From NCBI GenBank assembly GCA_949927415.1, contig CATLFB010000001.1:186001-250000 (forward strand): 64,000 nucleotides of DNA, in the 5' to 3' direction. The notes beneath the pieces are model-generated. The model was not told the DNA's origin and searched no databases. It saw only the letters and a list, made by a program, of their open reading frames with translations. A program made the position numbers and the translations under genes. Shown here piece after piece: positions 17,925 through 27,502 of the stretch (positions within the stretch are counted from its first letter, which is position 1; each line of letters opens with the position of its first letter). The DNA comes from an uncultured Candidatus Melainabacteria bacterium (GTDB lineage Bacteria; Cyanobacteriota; Vampirovibrionia; Gastranaerophilales; Gastranaerophilaceae).

Positions 17925-18266
17925 ATGGCTTGCGGCAAACTGGAAATTGATATTTTAAATACAATTTGGACAATGACTGCCGAATGTGAAGACAGAGATA
18001 TTTCAATACAGGATGTGGTTGATTATTTATCCGCAAACGGTGTTGAAAGAGCATATACAACAATCAAAACAGTGATGGACAGATTGACTATAAAAAGCAT
18101 TCTTGTGAGATATAAAGTCGGCAAGAAATTCTTCTACCGCGCGGCAATGAACAAACGCGAAATGGCTCTTGAGGCTATAAATACCGTAGCAGAGCAGTTT
18201 TTTGACAAAAATTATGTTGATATGATGCGCTTTGTTGAAAAAGAGTGCAGTGAGCTTTTGGTATAA
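17925..18266 (+). CDS. BlaI/MecI-family winged-helix repressor
   Basis: A 113-residue regulator. The ATG at 17925 has GTGAGG upstream and is preferred over a GTG four codons earlier. It follows the BlaI/CopY plan: a winged helix with LEIDILNTIWTM, DVVDYLSANGVERAYTTIKTVMDRL (recognition helix) and the wing LVRYKVGKKFFYRAA, then a C-terminal dimerisation helix. In known systems such proteins repress resistance or stress genes and are cut by a BlaR1-type sensor; no such sensor is seen here. Its stop overlaps the next gene's start by one base (TAATG). Confidence 0.85.
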   Translation: MACGKLEIDILNTIWTMTAECEDRDISIQDVVDYLSANGVERAYTTIKTVMDRLTIKSILVRYKVGKKFFYRAAMNKREMALEAINTVAEQFFDKNYVDMMRFVEKECSELLV

Positions 18267-18634
18267 TGACGGCAAACTTGCAGGAGAGATTTTTGGCGGC
18301 AGAGTTGGTTCGAAAATCTTTGATTGGATATATTCCTGTGAGGGAAGCGCTTTTAAAATTTCCGCCTGATACTAAAGATAAGAGTATTCAGGCGGCTTTT
18401 CATGCGCTTGTGCACTTAGAGGCGGATGAAGACTTAAGGCGCCGAGATATTTTATATAAAGAAGAGCAGGATGAATATTTGGAAATGATTTCACAGATAC
18501 TTGAATCCGGAGAGGATTTGCCGGATAATATCATCAGAAATTATGAAAAATATTATAAAGAACCCAATATTCCGCACAGCAACAACGCTTATGGAAATAT
18601 AAAAAGATTTTTCAGATTTTTAAACATGGATTAA
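18266..18634 (+). CDS. Hypothetical protein coupled to the BlaI-like gene
   Basis: A 122-residue soluble, helical protein without a recognised family. The N terminus (LQERFLAAELVRKSLIGYI) and the middle (IQAAFHALVHLEADEDLRRRD) look like packed helices. Its ATG shares a base with the stop of the BlaI-family gene, so the pair is almost certainly translated together. It may be a partner of the repressor, but that is inference from position only. Confidence 0.65.
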   Translation: MTANLQERFLAAELVRKSLIGYIPVREALLKFPPDTKDKSIQAAFHALVHLEADEDLRRRDILYKEEQDEYLEMISQILESGEDLPDNIIRNYEKYYKEPNIPHSNNAYGNIKRFFRFLNMD

Positions 18635-18673
18635 ACGCCAGAAAATAGCAAAATATACGGAAAAGGAGAGAAA

Positions 18674-19786
18674 ATGAAAAAAATACTTACAGCGATTGCG
18701 CTGAGTGCTATTTTTGCAACATCAGCATTCGCATTCGGCAGTAAAAACCAAAACAGCGAACTTGTTCTTGTTCCGACAATGAAAACTTCAACCGCACAGC
18801 AAAACCGCGCCTGGGTTGGAACATTCCAGATTGTTTGGAATGACTTTCAGAACAATATCATCAAAGGCCCGGTAAGATTTGTCGGGGATGAGAAAAATCC
18901 TGTCGTAAAAGAATTAAACAAACAAAGATTTAAAGCCTCAATGCTTAGCGCTAATTCCTATTACAAAACTTACGGAGAAATTTCGCCTGAACTAAAACTT
19001 CAAATCGAGACTGCAATCAAAGAAAAATTTGATGAAACAAGTGATATTCTTGAAAAATTTGACTGGACGCCCGAGCCGGATAAATATTTGGTTTATGCAA
19101 TGTTGAAAAAAGATTTCAAATTCGCTGCACCTTTTGACAAACTTGAACCATCAAGATTCGGAAACTTTAGAGGAAAAGTTAAATATTTTGGAATCGACGA
19201 AGATTCAGACAAAGAACTGCGCAAAATTGTAAATGTTCTTTTCTACAATTCAAAAGACGACTTTGCGGTTTCAATAGAAACATCAGGAAAAGATGTCGTA
19301 TATCTTTACAGAACCGATGACAACAAAACTTTTGACAGATTATATTCTGACATGCACCTTAAAAAAGCAGGATATATGGGCTGGCATGACTTCAAAGACA
19401 CTGATGAATTGAGAGTGCCGGATGTTAATCTTTACAAAATGGAAGATTACACAGAGCTTACAAATAAACAAATCGAAGGTACTAATCTGAAGATTTCAGA
19501 GGCTGTACAAACAGCTGAATTCAAGATGAATAATGAGGGGGTAGAACTCAAAAGTGAAGCGGCAATGGGGATTGAAAAAATGTCTCTCAGGCATCCGTCA
19601 GATCCAATTCCGCCGAGATATTTCTATTTTGATGACACTTTTGTAATTTTTATGCAGGAAAATGACAAGAAACTTCCGTATTTTGCACTTCGTATCTACG
19701 ATTTGAATCTTGTTAATAAAACAGGAAAGCCTGATAAATCAGATAACTCAGAAAAAAACGAAAAAGAAAATAAAAAACAAAAATAA
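18674..19786 (+). CDS. Secreted serpin-like protein
   Basis: A 370-residue protein with a signal peptide (MKKILTAIALSAIFATSAFA) and a strong GGAGAG Shine-Dalgarno. The C-terminal third follows the serpin plan: ISEAVQTAEFKMNNEGVELKSEAA (about 285-308) resembles the strand leading into the reactive loop (serpin consensus E-E-G-T-E-A-A-A), and DDTFVIFMQENDKKLPYFALRIYDLN resembles the closing strands (HPFLFFIR...ILFMGRV). Length fits a serpin. The N-terminal half is too diverged to align by eye, and the hinge lacks the run of small residues typical of inhibitors. It could be a non-inhibitory relative. A lysine-rich tail ends the protein. Confidence 0.55.
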   Translation: MKKILTAIALSAIFATSAFAFGSKNQNSELVLVPTMKTSTAQQNRAWVGTFQIVWNDFQNNIIKGPVRFVGDEKNPVVKELNKQRFKASMLSANSYYKTYGEISPELKLQIETAIKEKFDETSDILEKFDWTPEPDKYLVYAMLKKDFKFAAPFDKLEPSRFGNFRGKVKYFGIDEDSDKELRKIVNVLFYNSKDDFAVSIETSGKDVVYLYRTDDNKTFDRLYSDMHLKKAGYMGWHDFKDTDELRVPDVNLYKMEDYTELTNKQIEGTNLKISEAVQTAEFKMNNEGVELKSEAAMGIEKMSLRHPSDPIPPRYFYFDDTFVIFMQENDKKLPYFALRIYDLNLVNKTGKPDKSDNSEKNEKENKKQK

Positions 19787-19790
19787 ACTA

Positions 19791-19820
19791 AAAAGGCGCC
19801 GCGAATGCGGCGCCTTTTTA
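19791..19820 (+). terminator. Terminator of the serpin-like gene
   Basis: AAAAGGCGCCGC and GCGGCGCCTTTT form a perfect 12-bp stem with a GAAT loop and a trailing T run, a few bases after the stop codon. Confidence 0.92.
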
Positions 19821-19980
19821 AACTCTACAATATTAAACAACCTCCTGCGACGGCAAAATAGTAAGCTTTAGTGCGAATTGTTAAAAATTTCGGCTCAAAT
19901 ATTTTTCACATTCGTAAAATAAAAGGCAATTTTTTCTTTTCCTGTGTTTTTAATTATTTATAAGTAGAATGGGAAGGTGT

Positions 19981-22803
19981 ATGTTAAGAATTAATCCTGA
20001 TTTTAAATCGTATAAAATAAACAATACAGAGCAGACAAAAAAATCGCAAAACTTCAAAGGCTCCGTAACCCAAACAAATCCGTCACAACCGATTTTATCA
20101 GTGACGCCGGACTTTTCTGTAAAAACTCCGATGCAATATAACAAAATCAGCGACATCAAACTTCCTTTTGACAACAAAGCAAGCCTCTACAAACTGGCAA
20201 ACGGCCAGCGTATTGTAATTGTGCCGCATGAAGGAAAAACCGTATTAAAAACTTATGTCAACACCGGCTCTATGAACGAAAAGGACAATATCAGAGGGAT
20301 TTCGCACTTTATAGAGCATAACCTTTTCAACGGCTCAGATGGGCTTGAAGCCGGAGACTTCTTCAAACAGGTTGATAAAATGGGCGCATCGACAAATGCT
20401 TCCACAGGATTTTCAGAGACAAATTATTTCATAAGTTCAAATCTTCTAAATGAAAACGATTTGGAAGAAAAAATCAAACTTCATGCCTCAATGCTTGAGA
20501 CACCGCGCTTTGCAGCCAATATGCTCGAAAAAGAAAAAGGTATTGTTAATTCCGAAATCAACATGATTACAGCAGACCCTCTGAATATCGGGATTAACAA
20601 AGCGCTCAAAAACCTTTATCGTATTGACACCCAATCAGTTGATATGATTGGCGGAACAACATCCAACATCAGTAATATAACAAGAGATGATGTTGTGAAT
20701 TATTTTAATGAAAATTACTATCCGGCGAACATGGTGACTGTAATCACAGGTGATGTTAAGCCTGATGAGACAATGAAACTAATCTCAAAATATTTCACAT
20801 CAACAAAACGCCCGCCGGTCAAGAGACATTTTGAAGATTTAAACCCGATTACGGAAGCAAATCGCGAAGACATTATTTCAGACAAAGCAACCGCCGCCTC
20901 TGTAATTCTTGCTTTCAACGGCCCGAAAAATAATGACACAAAAGAAAAAATTCTAACTCAAGCCTTAGCGCAAATTCTAACGATGTCGAAAACCTCAAGA
21001 ATCGACAAAAAACTTAAAGACTATAACAGCAGTGCGATAACAGAACTTGAAAGAATAAGTGCAAAACAGAATGACAGCCGTGCTATTTTGATGATTGCAG
21101 AAGGCACGGAAGATAATTCCGAAAAAATCCTCAAAACAATTTACACAGAAATCGCAAACCTTTCTGTTAATCCGCCATCTGATGATGAGTTAACTATCGT
21201 AAAGAAACGCATGCTGCAAGATTTTTCAAACATGTTTGAAAAATCCGCCTACACAAATACATTTATCGGAAGCACGTTTCAGGACAATGATGCCGGCATG
21301 CTGACTAATTTCGAAAAAATCGTAAACGGAATTACCCCGCAAGATATCACGCAGGCCGCAAAAAAATACCTTGACTTAAACAAAGCATCCCTGACTGTTA
21401 TCCATCCCGCAACAGCAACTGAAGATAGCATAAAAGCAAATCATGGAAATGCCGCAAAGATATCTTTCACAGGTTCTTCAACTCCCAAACAGGCGATAAA
21501 TATGAATGCGGTTAAAGAATACAAACTTGATAATAATTTCTCAGTGGTTTTGCATGATACGAACAATAATAATGCGGTGTTTGACATTCTTTACTCAAAC
21601 AGCAAATATCCTGAAAACACAAAGCCTGCAACAGCAAGCCTTTTATTAAAACTTCTGAATTCAGGAACAATCAACAAAACCGAGCAGGAATATCAATCAG
21701 AATTGGATAAGCTTGCGGCAAATCTTGTTTTTGCCTCCGGCGACACTGATTTAAAAGTTAAATCGAATAACTTTTATGCAGATGACATAAAAGATGTTCT
21801 AAAAGCTGCAAAAGAAGTCCTGAACAACCCGCGCTTCACAGAAGAAACTCTTTCAAAAATGAAAAGCGAACTTAAAGACGAAATCGAAACAATGGATAAA
21901 GCCGCTGAGGACAAGCTTCTTCCGGAACTCTACAAAGGACTCCCGGGCGGTTACTCAAAAGAAGAAATCCTTGATTCAATTGCGACCGTGACGCTTGATG
22001 ATGTAAAAAATCTCTACAAATATATCACAGAAAACGGACAGGCAAATATTGTTGTATCAGGCCCGTTTTCAAGAAAACCGGAATTAAAGCAGACGATTTT
22101 CAACGAAATCGCTGAGTTATCAAAAGTTGCGCCGAAAAATTCCAAAATAAAAGAAAGTTATAAGGAAATTGAAGAAACGAAAGTTTTGACAGACGTTCAC
22201 ACAAAACCTCAGGCTCAAATAATTCAAGCCTACAAATTCAAAGTCAATCAAAACATGAAAGATGAAATTACGCTCAATCTTTTAAACACAATTCTTGGCG
22301 GCGGCCCGTCTTCAAGGCTGTTTAACGACCTTCGTGAAAAACAACATCTTGCATATTCGGTTCGCTCAAATATGAATATAACTGATAACATCGGAACAAT
22401 TTTCCTTAAAATAGGTACAACAACCGAAAACACCGACACTAATGAAATCAGTTACGACAATCTTCAAAAATCAATAGAAGGATTCCACAAACACATCGAA
22501 AAAATCAAATGTGAAAAAGTTTCAGAAGAAGAACTAACTAATGCGAAATTAAAACTAAAGAATTCAATTCTGAACTCCAACGAGACAAACTCCGGCAAAA
22601 ACACCTCTCTTGAATACGGACTGATTTCGCCATACGGAATTAATCAGGAAAACATTATTTTAAACACAATTGACAAAATAACAACTGACGATATTTACAA
22701 CGCCGCAAACTACATATTCAAAGGCAAGCCGGTTTATTCGATTCTGGCAACCGAAAACACGCTCAAAGAAAATGAGCAGTTCATCAATTCATTGGGTGGG
22801 TAA
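19981..22803 (+). CDS. M16-family zinc metallopeptidase, two-domain
   Basis: The ATG at 19981 (GGAAGG upstream) is preferred over one four codons earlier, giving 940 residues. The inverted zinc motif HxxEH is in ISHFIEHNLFNG (about 103-107), with the downstream Glu in EKGIVNSEIN. The second half repeats the M16 fold without the motif, including LLNTILGGGPSSRLFNDLRE (the substrate-side RLF/LRE pattern) and HLAYSV. This is the pitrilysin/PqqL-type layout; substrates are peptides. There is no classical signal peptide; the N terminus (MLRINPDF...QNFKG) matches a short pattern seen on other lineage-specific proteins here. The end overlaps the converging gene by 20 bases. Confidence 0.9.
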   Translation: MLRINPDFKSYKINNTEQTKKSQNFKGSVTQTNPSQPILSVTPDFSVKTPMQYNKISDIKLPFDNKASLYKLANGQRIVIVPHEGKTVLKTYVNTGSMNEKDNIRGISHFIEHNLFNGSDGLEAGDFFKQVDKMGASTNASTGFSETNYFISSNLLNENDLEEKIKLHASMLETPRFAANMLEKEKGIVNSEINMITADPLNIGINKALKNLYRIDTQSVDMIGGTTSNISNITRDDVVNYFNENYYPANMVTVITGDVKPDETMKLISKYFTSTKRPPVKRHFEDLNPITEANREDIISDKATAASVILAFNGPKNNDTKEKILTQALAQILTMSKTSRIDKKLKDYNSSAITELERISAKQNDSRAILMIAEGTEDNSEKILKTIYTEIANLSVNPPSDDELTIVKKRMLQDFSNMFEKSAYTNTFIGSTFQDNDAGMLTNFEKIVNGITPQDITQAAKKYLDLNKASLTVIHPATATEDSIKANHGNAAKISFTGSSTPKQAINMNAVKEYKLDNNFSVVLHDTNNNNAVFDILYSNSKYPENTKPATASLLLKLLNSGTINKTEQEYQSELDKLAANLVFASGDTDLKVKSNNFYADDIKDVLKAAKEVLNNPRFTEETLSKMKSELKDEIETMDKAAEDKLLPELYKGLPGGYSKEEILDSIATVTLDDVKNLYKYITENGQANIVVSGPFSRKPELKQTIFNEIAELSKVAPKNSKIKESYKEIEETKVLTDVHTKPQAQIIQAYKFKVNQNMKDEITLNLLNTILGGGPSSRLFNDLREKQHLAYSVRSNMNITDNIGTIFLKIGTTTENTDTNEISYDNLQKSIEGFHKHIEKIKCEKVSEEELTNAKLKLKNSILNSNETNSGKNTSLEYGLISPYGINQENIILNTIDKITTDDIYNAANYIFKGKPVYSILATENTLKENEQFINSLGG

Positions 22804-23185
22804 CACTGATTTTATCCGGATGAATAACGTAAGTTGCGCCTGTCGAATCAAGAATAAATTTTACAGGAACATAAATATGTGAACCGCAGGCAAATACCGT
22901 CCAGCGCTCTTCCCATTCTCCCGCAATATAAGTGCCGTTTTGGGATTTTAAATTGTGCGGTTTCTTTGTAACTTTTGTATCCGTAATTGACATCGCATCA
23001 CATGATTTCATTGCAAATCTGCTTGCTGAAACATACACAGGAATAAGCGTGTCAGATTGAAGTTTTACATTTGCAAGGGTTTGTCCCGGCAAAGGCAATT
23101 TCATATCAGGTTTTGGCGCGGCATTTCCTGAAAGTCCAACTAACAACACTGAAAAAAGAATCAAATTCTTAAAAAACATTTTCAT
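22784..23185 (-). CDS. Exported hypothetical protein, 133 residues
   Basis: I chose the ATG at 23185, seven bases after GGAGGG. The signal peptide reads MKMFFKNLILFSVLLVGLSGNAA. The mature part has short strands (TLIPVYVSASRFAMKSC, GTYIAGEWEERWTVFACGSHIYVPVKFILD) and two cysteines that could form a disulfide. It probably acts in the periplasm. Family not recognised. Confidence 0.7.
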   Translation of the reverse strand: MKMFFKNLILFSVLLVGLSGNAAPKPDMKLPLPGQTLANVKLQSDTLIPVYVSASRFAMKSCDAMSITDTKVTKKPHNLKSQNGTYIAGEWEERWTVFACGSHIYVPVKFILDSTGATYVIHPDKISVTHPMN

Positions 23186-23224
23186 AAAATCACCCTCCGA
23201 AACTTTTATAATCATACCATTATT

Positions 23225-23260
23225 TTATAAAAAAACAAGCCCGAATTTCTTCGGACTTGT
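23225..23260 (-). terminator. Terminator of gap
   Basis: ACAAG-C-CCGAA and TTCGG-A-CTTGT form a 10-bp stem with one mismatch and a four-base loop. On the minus strand it is followed by seven T, 35 bases past the gap stop. Confidence 0.82.
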
Positions 23261-23294
23261 CTTTAAAATTTTGACGGTTAAAAACCGGCTCTGA

Positions 23295-24311
<1,017 letters not shown>

Positions 24312-24347
24312 TTACTCCTTCTTATTTGGTAAACCTATAACATGTTT

Positions 24348-24376
24348 TTTATACCATCAACATAAAAACTAATCAA
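24348..24376 (-). promoter_or_regulatory. Promoter of gap
   Basis: On the minus strand: -35 TTGATT (24371-24376), 17-base spacer, -10 TATAAA (24348-24353). About 40 bases separate it from the gap start, leaving room for a short leader with AAGGAG. Confidence 0.7.
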
Positions 24377-24412
24377 TAGGTTAGGCCCTTTGAATTGTTA
24401 AGAAAAGGTTAA

Positions 24413-25298
24413 TTATTTACATTTGCTTTTTCCGGTCCAGCTTAAATCCGAACAATGCAAATAATCAAGATTTTCATTCTGCAAAACCCATCCCGTACAT
24501 CCCCATCCGTATGAGGTAGCTTGAAGACAGCCTGTCTCAAATCTGTAATTTCTTAAATTTATTCCGGCATTCGGTTCAAAATCCTGTGCATTTGTGAAAA
24601 CTTGTGCTCCAGATGGTATAATACCGTACTTTGTCACATTAAAGATAAAAATGTCCACTCCGTATTGATTTGGATTTTTTGCACCGTTTATATCAACCAT
24701 AAATTCCCCGCAGATTGAAGTCAAATGTTTGTTATTTTTGCCATAAACAACACTGCAGTCCGGGGATTGAACAAAAACTCCAATAATCATTCCGTCATTC
24801 AAAACTGCGGCGCTGCGTCTTTTATCCACAGGATTAAAAATAGTATTACTTATTTTATTACCGTTTCTCCACAAAATAGTTTTAACGGGATGACAGATTT
24901 CACCTGTTTTGCAAACTTTTAAAACTAGCATATATTTTGTCATATTTGTCAGAAGTAATGTTGAATCATCTTTTGAAAAGCCCCACACATCAGGAGTACC
25001 ATTCTCACTTTCTGCAAACAGATAAGCCTGAGACAGAACGCTATAAAACTTTTTCAGAGCCGTAACCGTTGCTTTTTCCTGCTTTTTTTGAATTATTGCC
25101 GGCAAAGTCATAGCCGCAACAATTCCTATAATACCCAATGTAATAAGAACTTCTGCCATCGTGAAAGCGGGTTTAAAAATACCGTTAGAGAAACCGGTAT
25201 TAGAGAAACTTTTAACAGAAAAAGCCTCAACCCTTACAGGAGCGTTATTTTCGGGTGCCCCCCCCCCCCTGAATTCCAGTCATAGTCTTAATTTTCAT
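24413..25298 (-). CDS. Phase-variable prepilin-like protein, locus 1 (out of frame as sequenced)
   Basis: The true start is the ATG at 25298, eight bases after AGGAG. It encodes MKIKTMTGIQ, then a run of 12 G (25258-25269). With 12 G the frame stops after 17 codons; with 11 or 14 G it would run on through a 36-residue leader into KPAFTMAEVLITLGIIGIVAAMTLPA and a full 248-residue pilin-like protein. AFTMAEVLITLG is the type IV prepilin signal. The C-terminal domain has a few cysteines and INGAKNPNQYGVDIFIF, a segment shared with loci 2 and 3. Likely a minor pilin switched by slippage in the G-run. No start with a ribosome-binding site is visible inside the prepilin frame. Confidence 0.85.
25258..25269 (-). 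repeat. G12 tract (contingency locus 1)
   Basis: Twelve consecutive C on the plus strand, read as G in the prepilin gene, 29 bases after its start codon. Runs of this length are prone to slipped-strand errors. The length is one more than an in-frame value. Confidence 0.9.
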
Positions 25299-25369
25299 AA
25301 ATATTGCTCCTATACAATAATCTATTACCAAAATAATTTTATCATGCTTTCCTAAATTTGTAAAACAAA

Positions 25370-26752
25370 TTATGATTTACCTGCCGGCGTGACACAGGCC
25401 GCAATCGCATCCATAAGTCTTTTGACTCTTACAATTTCGATTTTCTTAATATCAGACGGAACATCATTTGCAAAAGGAATTATCGCCTTTTTAAAGCCTG
25501 ATGTTATCGCTTCATTAAGTCTTTTTTCGATATTGTTTACAGGATGAATTTCGCCTGACAAACCGATTTCACCAATGATGACTGTCTGGCTGTCAACGAC
25601 AACATCACGCGCACAAGTTGCTACCGCAATCGCAACCCCTAAATCCGCGCTGGGTTCATCTACATCAATTCCGCCCATAACATTTACATAAACATCCTGT
25701 TTTGAAAGATTCAACCCGACTCGCTTTTCCAAAACCGCAAGAATCTGGTGAAGCCTGCTCAAATCAACTCCGTTTGTAACTCTTCTTGGTGTAGGATAAG
25801 GTGTTGTTCCGACAAGCGCCTGAATTTCCACCATCAAGGGCCGCGTTCCTTCATTTGTGACAATAATTGCGCTGCCCGGAGCCGCATCTTGAGAGCGTTC
25901 GTTCAAAAATAGTTCGTTCGGATTTTTGACTTCTTTTAAACCGGTTGAATGCATTTCAAAAATTCCGACTTCCGAGGTATTTCCAAAACGGTTTTTCATG
26001 GAACGAAGCATTCTGTAAGACTTGTATTTGTCACCTTCAAAATAAATAACAGTATCAACCATGTGTTCAAGAACTTTCGGGCCTGCGATATTGCCTTCTT
26101 TTGTCACATGACCGATGACAACAGTTGTTATGTTTTTACTTTTGGCGATGTGCATCAAGATATTACAGCATTCGCGGATTTGCGAAACACTTCCGGCCGT
26201 GCTTGCAACATTGTTGGAATAAATCGCCTGAATACTGTCTACAACTACAAAATCAGGCATAATTTCTTCGATTTGCGTCTTTATATTTTCCATATTTGTT
26301 TGCGGATAGATATAAAGATTATCGGAATTTATTTTCAGTCTGTCAGCGCGGAGTTTAAGCTGATTTGCGCTTTCTTCAGCCGAAATATACAGAACTTTTT
26401 TGTTGTTTTTGCAAAGTTCGCCGCAGGTTTGAAGCGTGATTGTGGATTTTCCGATACCCGGATCGCCGGCAAGCAAAACAAGTGAACCCTGTACAAAACC
26501 TCCGCCCAAAATTCTGTCAAATTCAGAAATATTTGTGCTTACACGAACACTTTCATCAACTTCGATTTCTTTTAAAAGTTTTGGTTTTTCAGTGTTGATA
26601 AATTCGTTCGCTGAGGCGTTTGGCATTTTGCCGCTGAATTGAACTTCTTCAACTAAGGTTCCCCAGCTTCCGCATTCGGGGCATTTGCCGAGATAACCGG
26701 CGGTTTCGTAACCGCATTCCGAACATATCCATTTTGATTTAACTTTTGCCAT
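25370..26752 (-). CDS. radA: DNA repair protein RadA (Sms)
   Basis: A 460-residue ATPase for branch migration in recombination and repair. A zinc finger with Cys10, Cys13, Cys24 and Cys27, the Walker A GDPGIGKST (about 95), the RadA-specific KNRFG motif (about 252) and a Lon-like C-terminal domain with GGIDVDEPSADLGVA are present, all at usual spacing. Its promoter -10 box lies six bases before the ATG and there is no Shine-Dalgarno, so the mRNA is probably leaderless. Confidence 0.97.
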   Translation of the reverse strand: MAKVKSKWICSECGYETAGYLGKCPECGSWGTLVEEVQFSGKMPNASANEFINTEKPKLLKEIEVDESVRVSTNISEFDRILGGGFVQGSLVLLAGDPGIGKSTITLQTCGELCKNNKKVLYISAEESANQLKLRADRLKINSDNLYIYPQTNMENIKTQIEEIMPDFVVVDSIQAIYSNNVASTAGSVSQIRECCNILMHIAKSKNITTVVIGHVTKEGNIAGPKVLEHMVDTVIYFEGDKYKSYRMLRSMKNRFGNTSEVGIFEMHSTGLKEVKNPNELFLNERSQDAAPGSAIIVTNEGTRPLMVEIQALVGTTPYPTPRRVTNGVDLSRLHQILAVLEKRVGLNLSKQDVYVNVMGGIDVDEPSADLGVAIAVATCARDVVVDSQTVIIGEIGLSGEIHPVNNIEKRLNEAITSGFKKAIIPFANDVPSDIKKIEIVRVKRLMDAIAACVTPAGKS

Positions 26753-26758
26753 AAGATG

Positions 26759-26786
26759 ATTATATTATGTAACCTGTTTAAGTCAA
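26759..26786 (-). promoter_or_regulatory. radA promoter, leaderless
   Basis: On the minus strand: -35 TTGACT (26781-26786), 16-base spacer, perfect -10 TATAAT (26759-26764), then CATCTT and the ATG. Transcription should begin at the start codon. Confidence 0.75.
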
Positions 26787-26797
26787 ACCGTTACAAA

Positions 26798-26829
26798 AAA
26801 ATAACCCGCCGCTAATGACGGGTTATTTT
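26798..26829 (-). terminator. Terminator of the uracil-DNA glycosylase gene
   Basis: AAAATAACCCG and CGGGTTATTTT form a perfect 11-bp stem with a ten-base loop. It lies 17 bases past the glycosylase stop and ahead of the radA promoter. Confidence 0.85.
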
Positions 26830-26845
26830 ATATTTGACGAAAATT

Positions 26846-27502
26846 TTATACAAAAGCGATTTCTCTGTTTTCGACGTTTTCCATCACAACGTCATTAAAA
26901 CGCTGAACATCGTTAAGGTAAGTATTTTTGATTTCTCTCAAATCACGAGCCATAAGAGTTCTCGGAGCATTTTCCGCCAATGAGTGATTTCTGAGTAAAT
27001 ATGACGGGTGGAAAATTGTCATTGCAGGATAATCAACTCCGTCAACGTTAATCGTCATCCACTGACCGCGGATTTTTGATATTGTTGTCTTTTTATCAAG
27101 CTCCATGAATGATTTTAACGCAGTTGCACCGCAAAGAACGATTGCACGGGGTTTGATAATGTCGATTTGCGCATTTAAGAATTTACGGCATGCTTCTTTT
27201 TCAACATCTGTCGGAACCCTGTTTTCCGGAGGTCTGCATTTCACTGTGCTTGTGATATATAAATCTTCTTCTCTGGAAATTCCGGCATTTGCAAGGAATT
27301 CATCAAGAAGCTGTCCGGAACGGCCTACAAAAGGTCTTCCTGTTTCATCTTCGATTTCGCCCGGTGCTTCACCGATTAAAACTATTTTTGCAGTATTGGC
27401 ATTGCCTTCGCCAAAAACCACATTATGACGTTTAGCCGCTAATTCACAGCCTTTGCACCCGCTACACTTTTGTCTCACAATTTCCAGACATTGTTCTTTC
27501 AT
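26846..27502 (-). CDS. Family 4 uracil-DNA glycosylase
   Basis: I chose the ATG at 27502, after AAGGAGAGAGAG; 218 residues. It removes uracil from DNA. The N-terminal CSGCKGC supplies part of the iron-sulfur cluster ligands; CRPPENRVPTDVEKEAC holds the others. Motif 1 is GEAPGEIEDETGRPFVGRSG (about 45-64) and motif 2 is HPSYLLRN. It overlaps the end of the upstream AGCS transporter gene by 41 bases, so the two form one unit, though their functions are unrelated. Confidence 0.93.
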   Translation of the reverse strand: MKEQCLEIVRQKCSGCKGCELAAKRHNVVFGEGNANTAKIVLIGEAPGEIEDETGRPFVGRSGQLLDEFLANAGISREEDLYITSTVKCRPPENRVPTDVEKEACRKFLNAQIDIIKPRAIVLCGATALKSFMELDKKTTISKIRGQWMTINVDGVDYPAMTIFHPSYLLRNHSLAENAPRTLMARDLREIKNTYLNDVQRFNDVVMENVENREIAFV

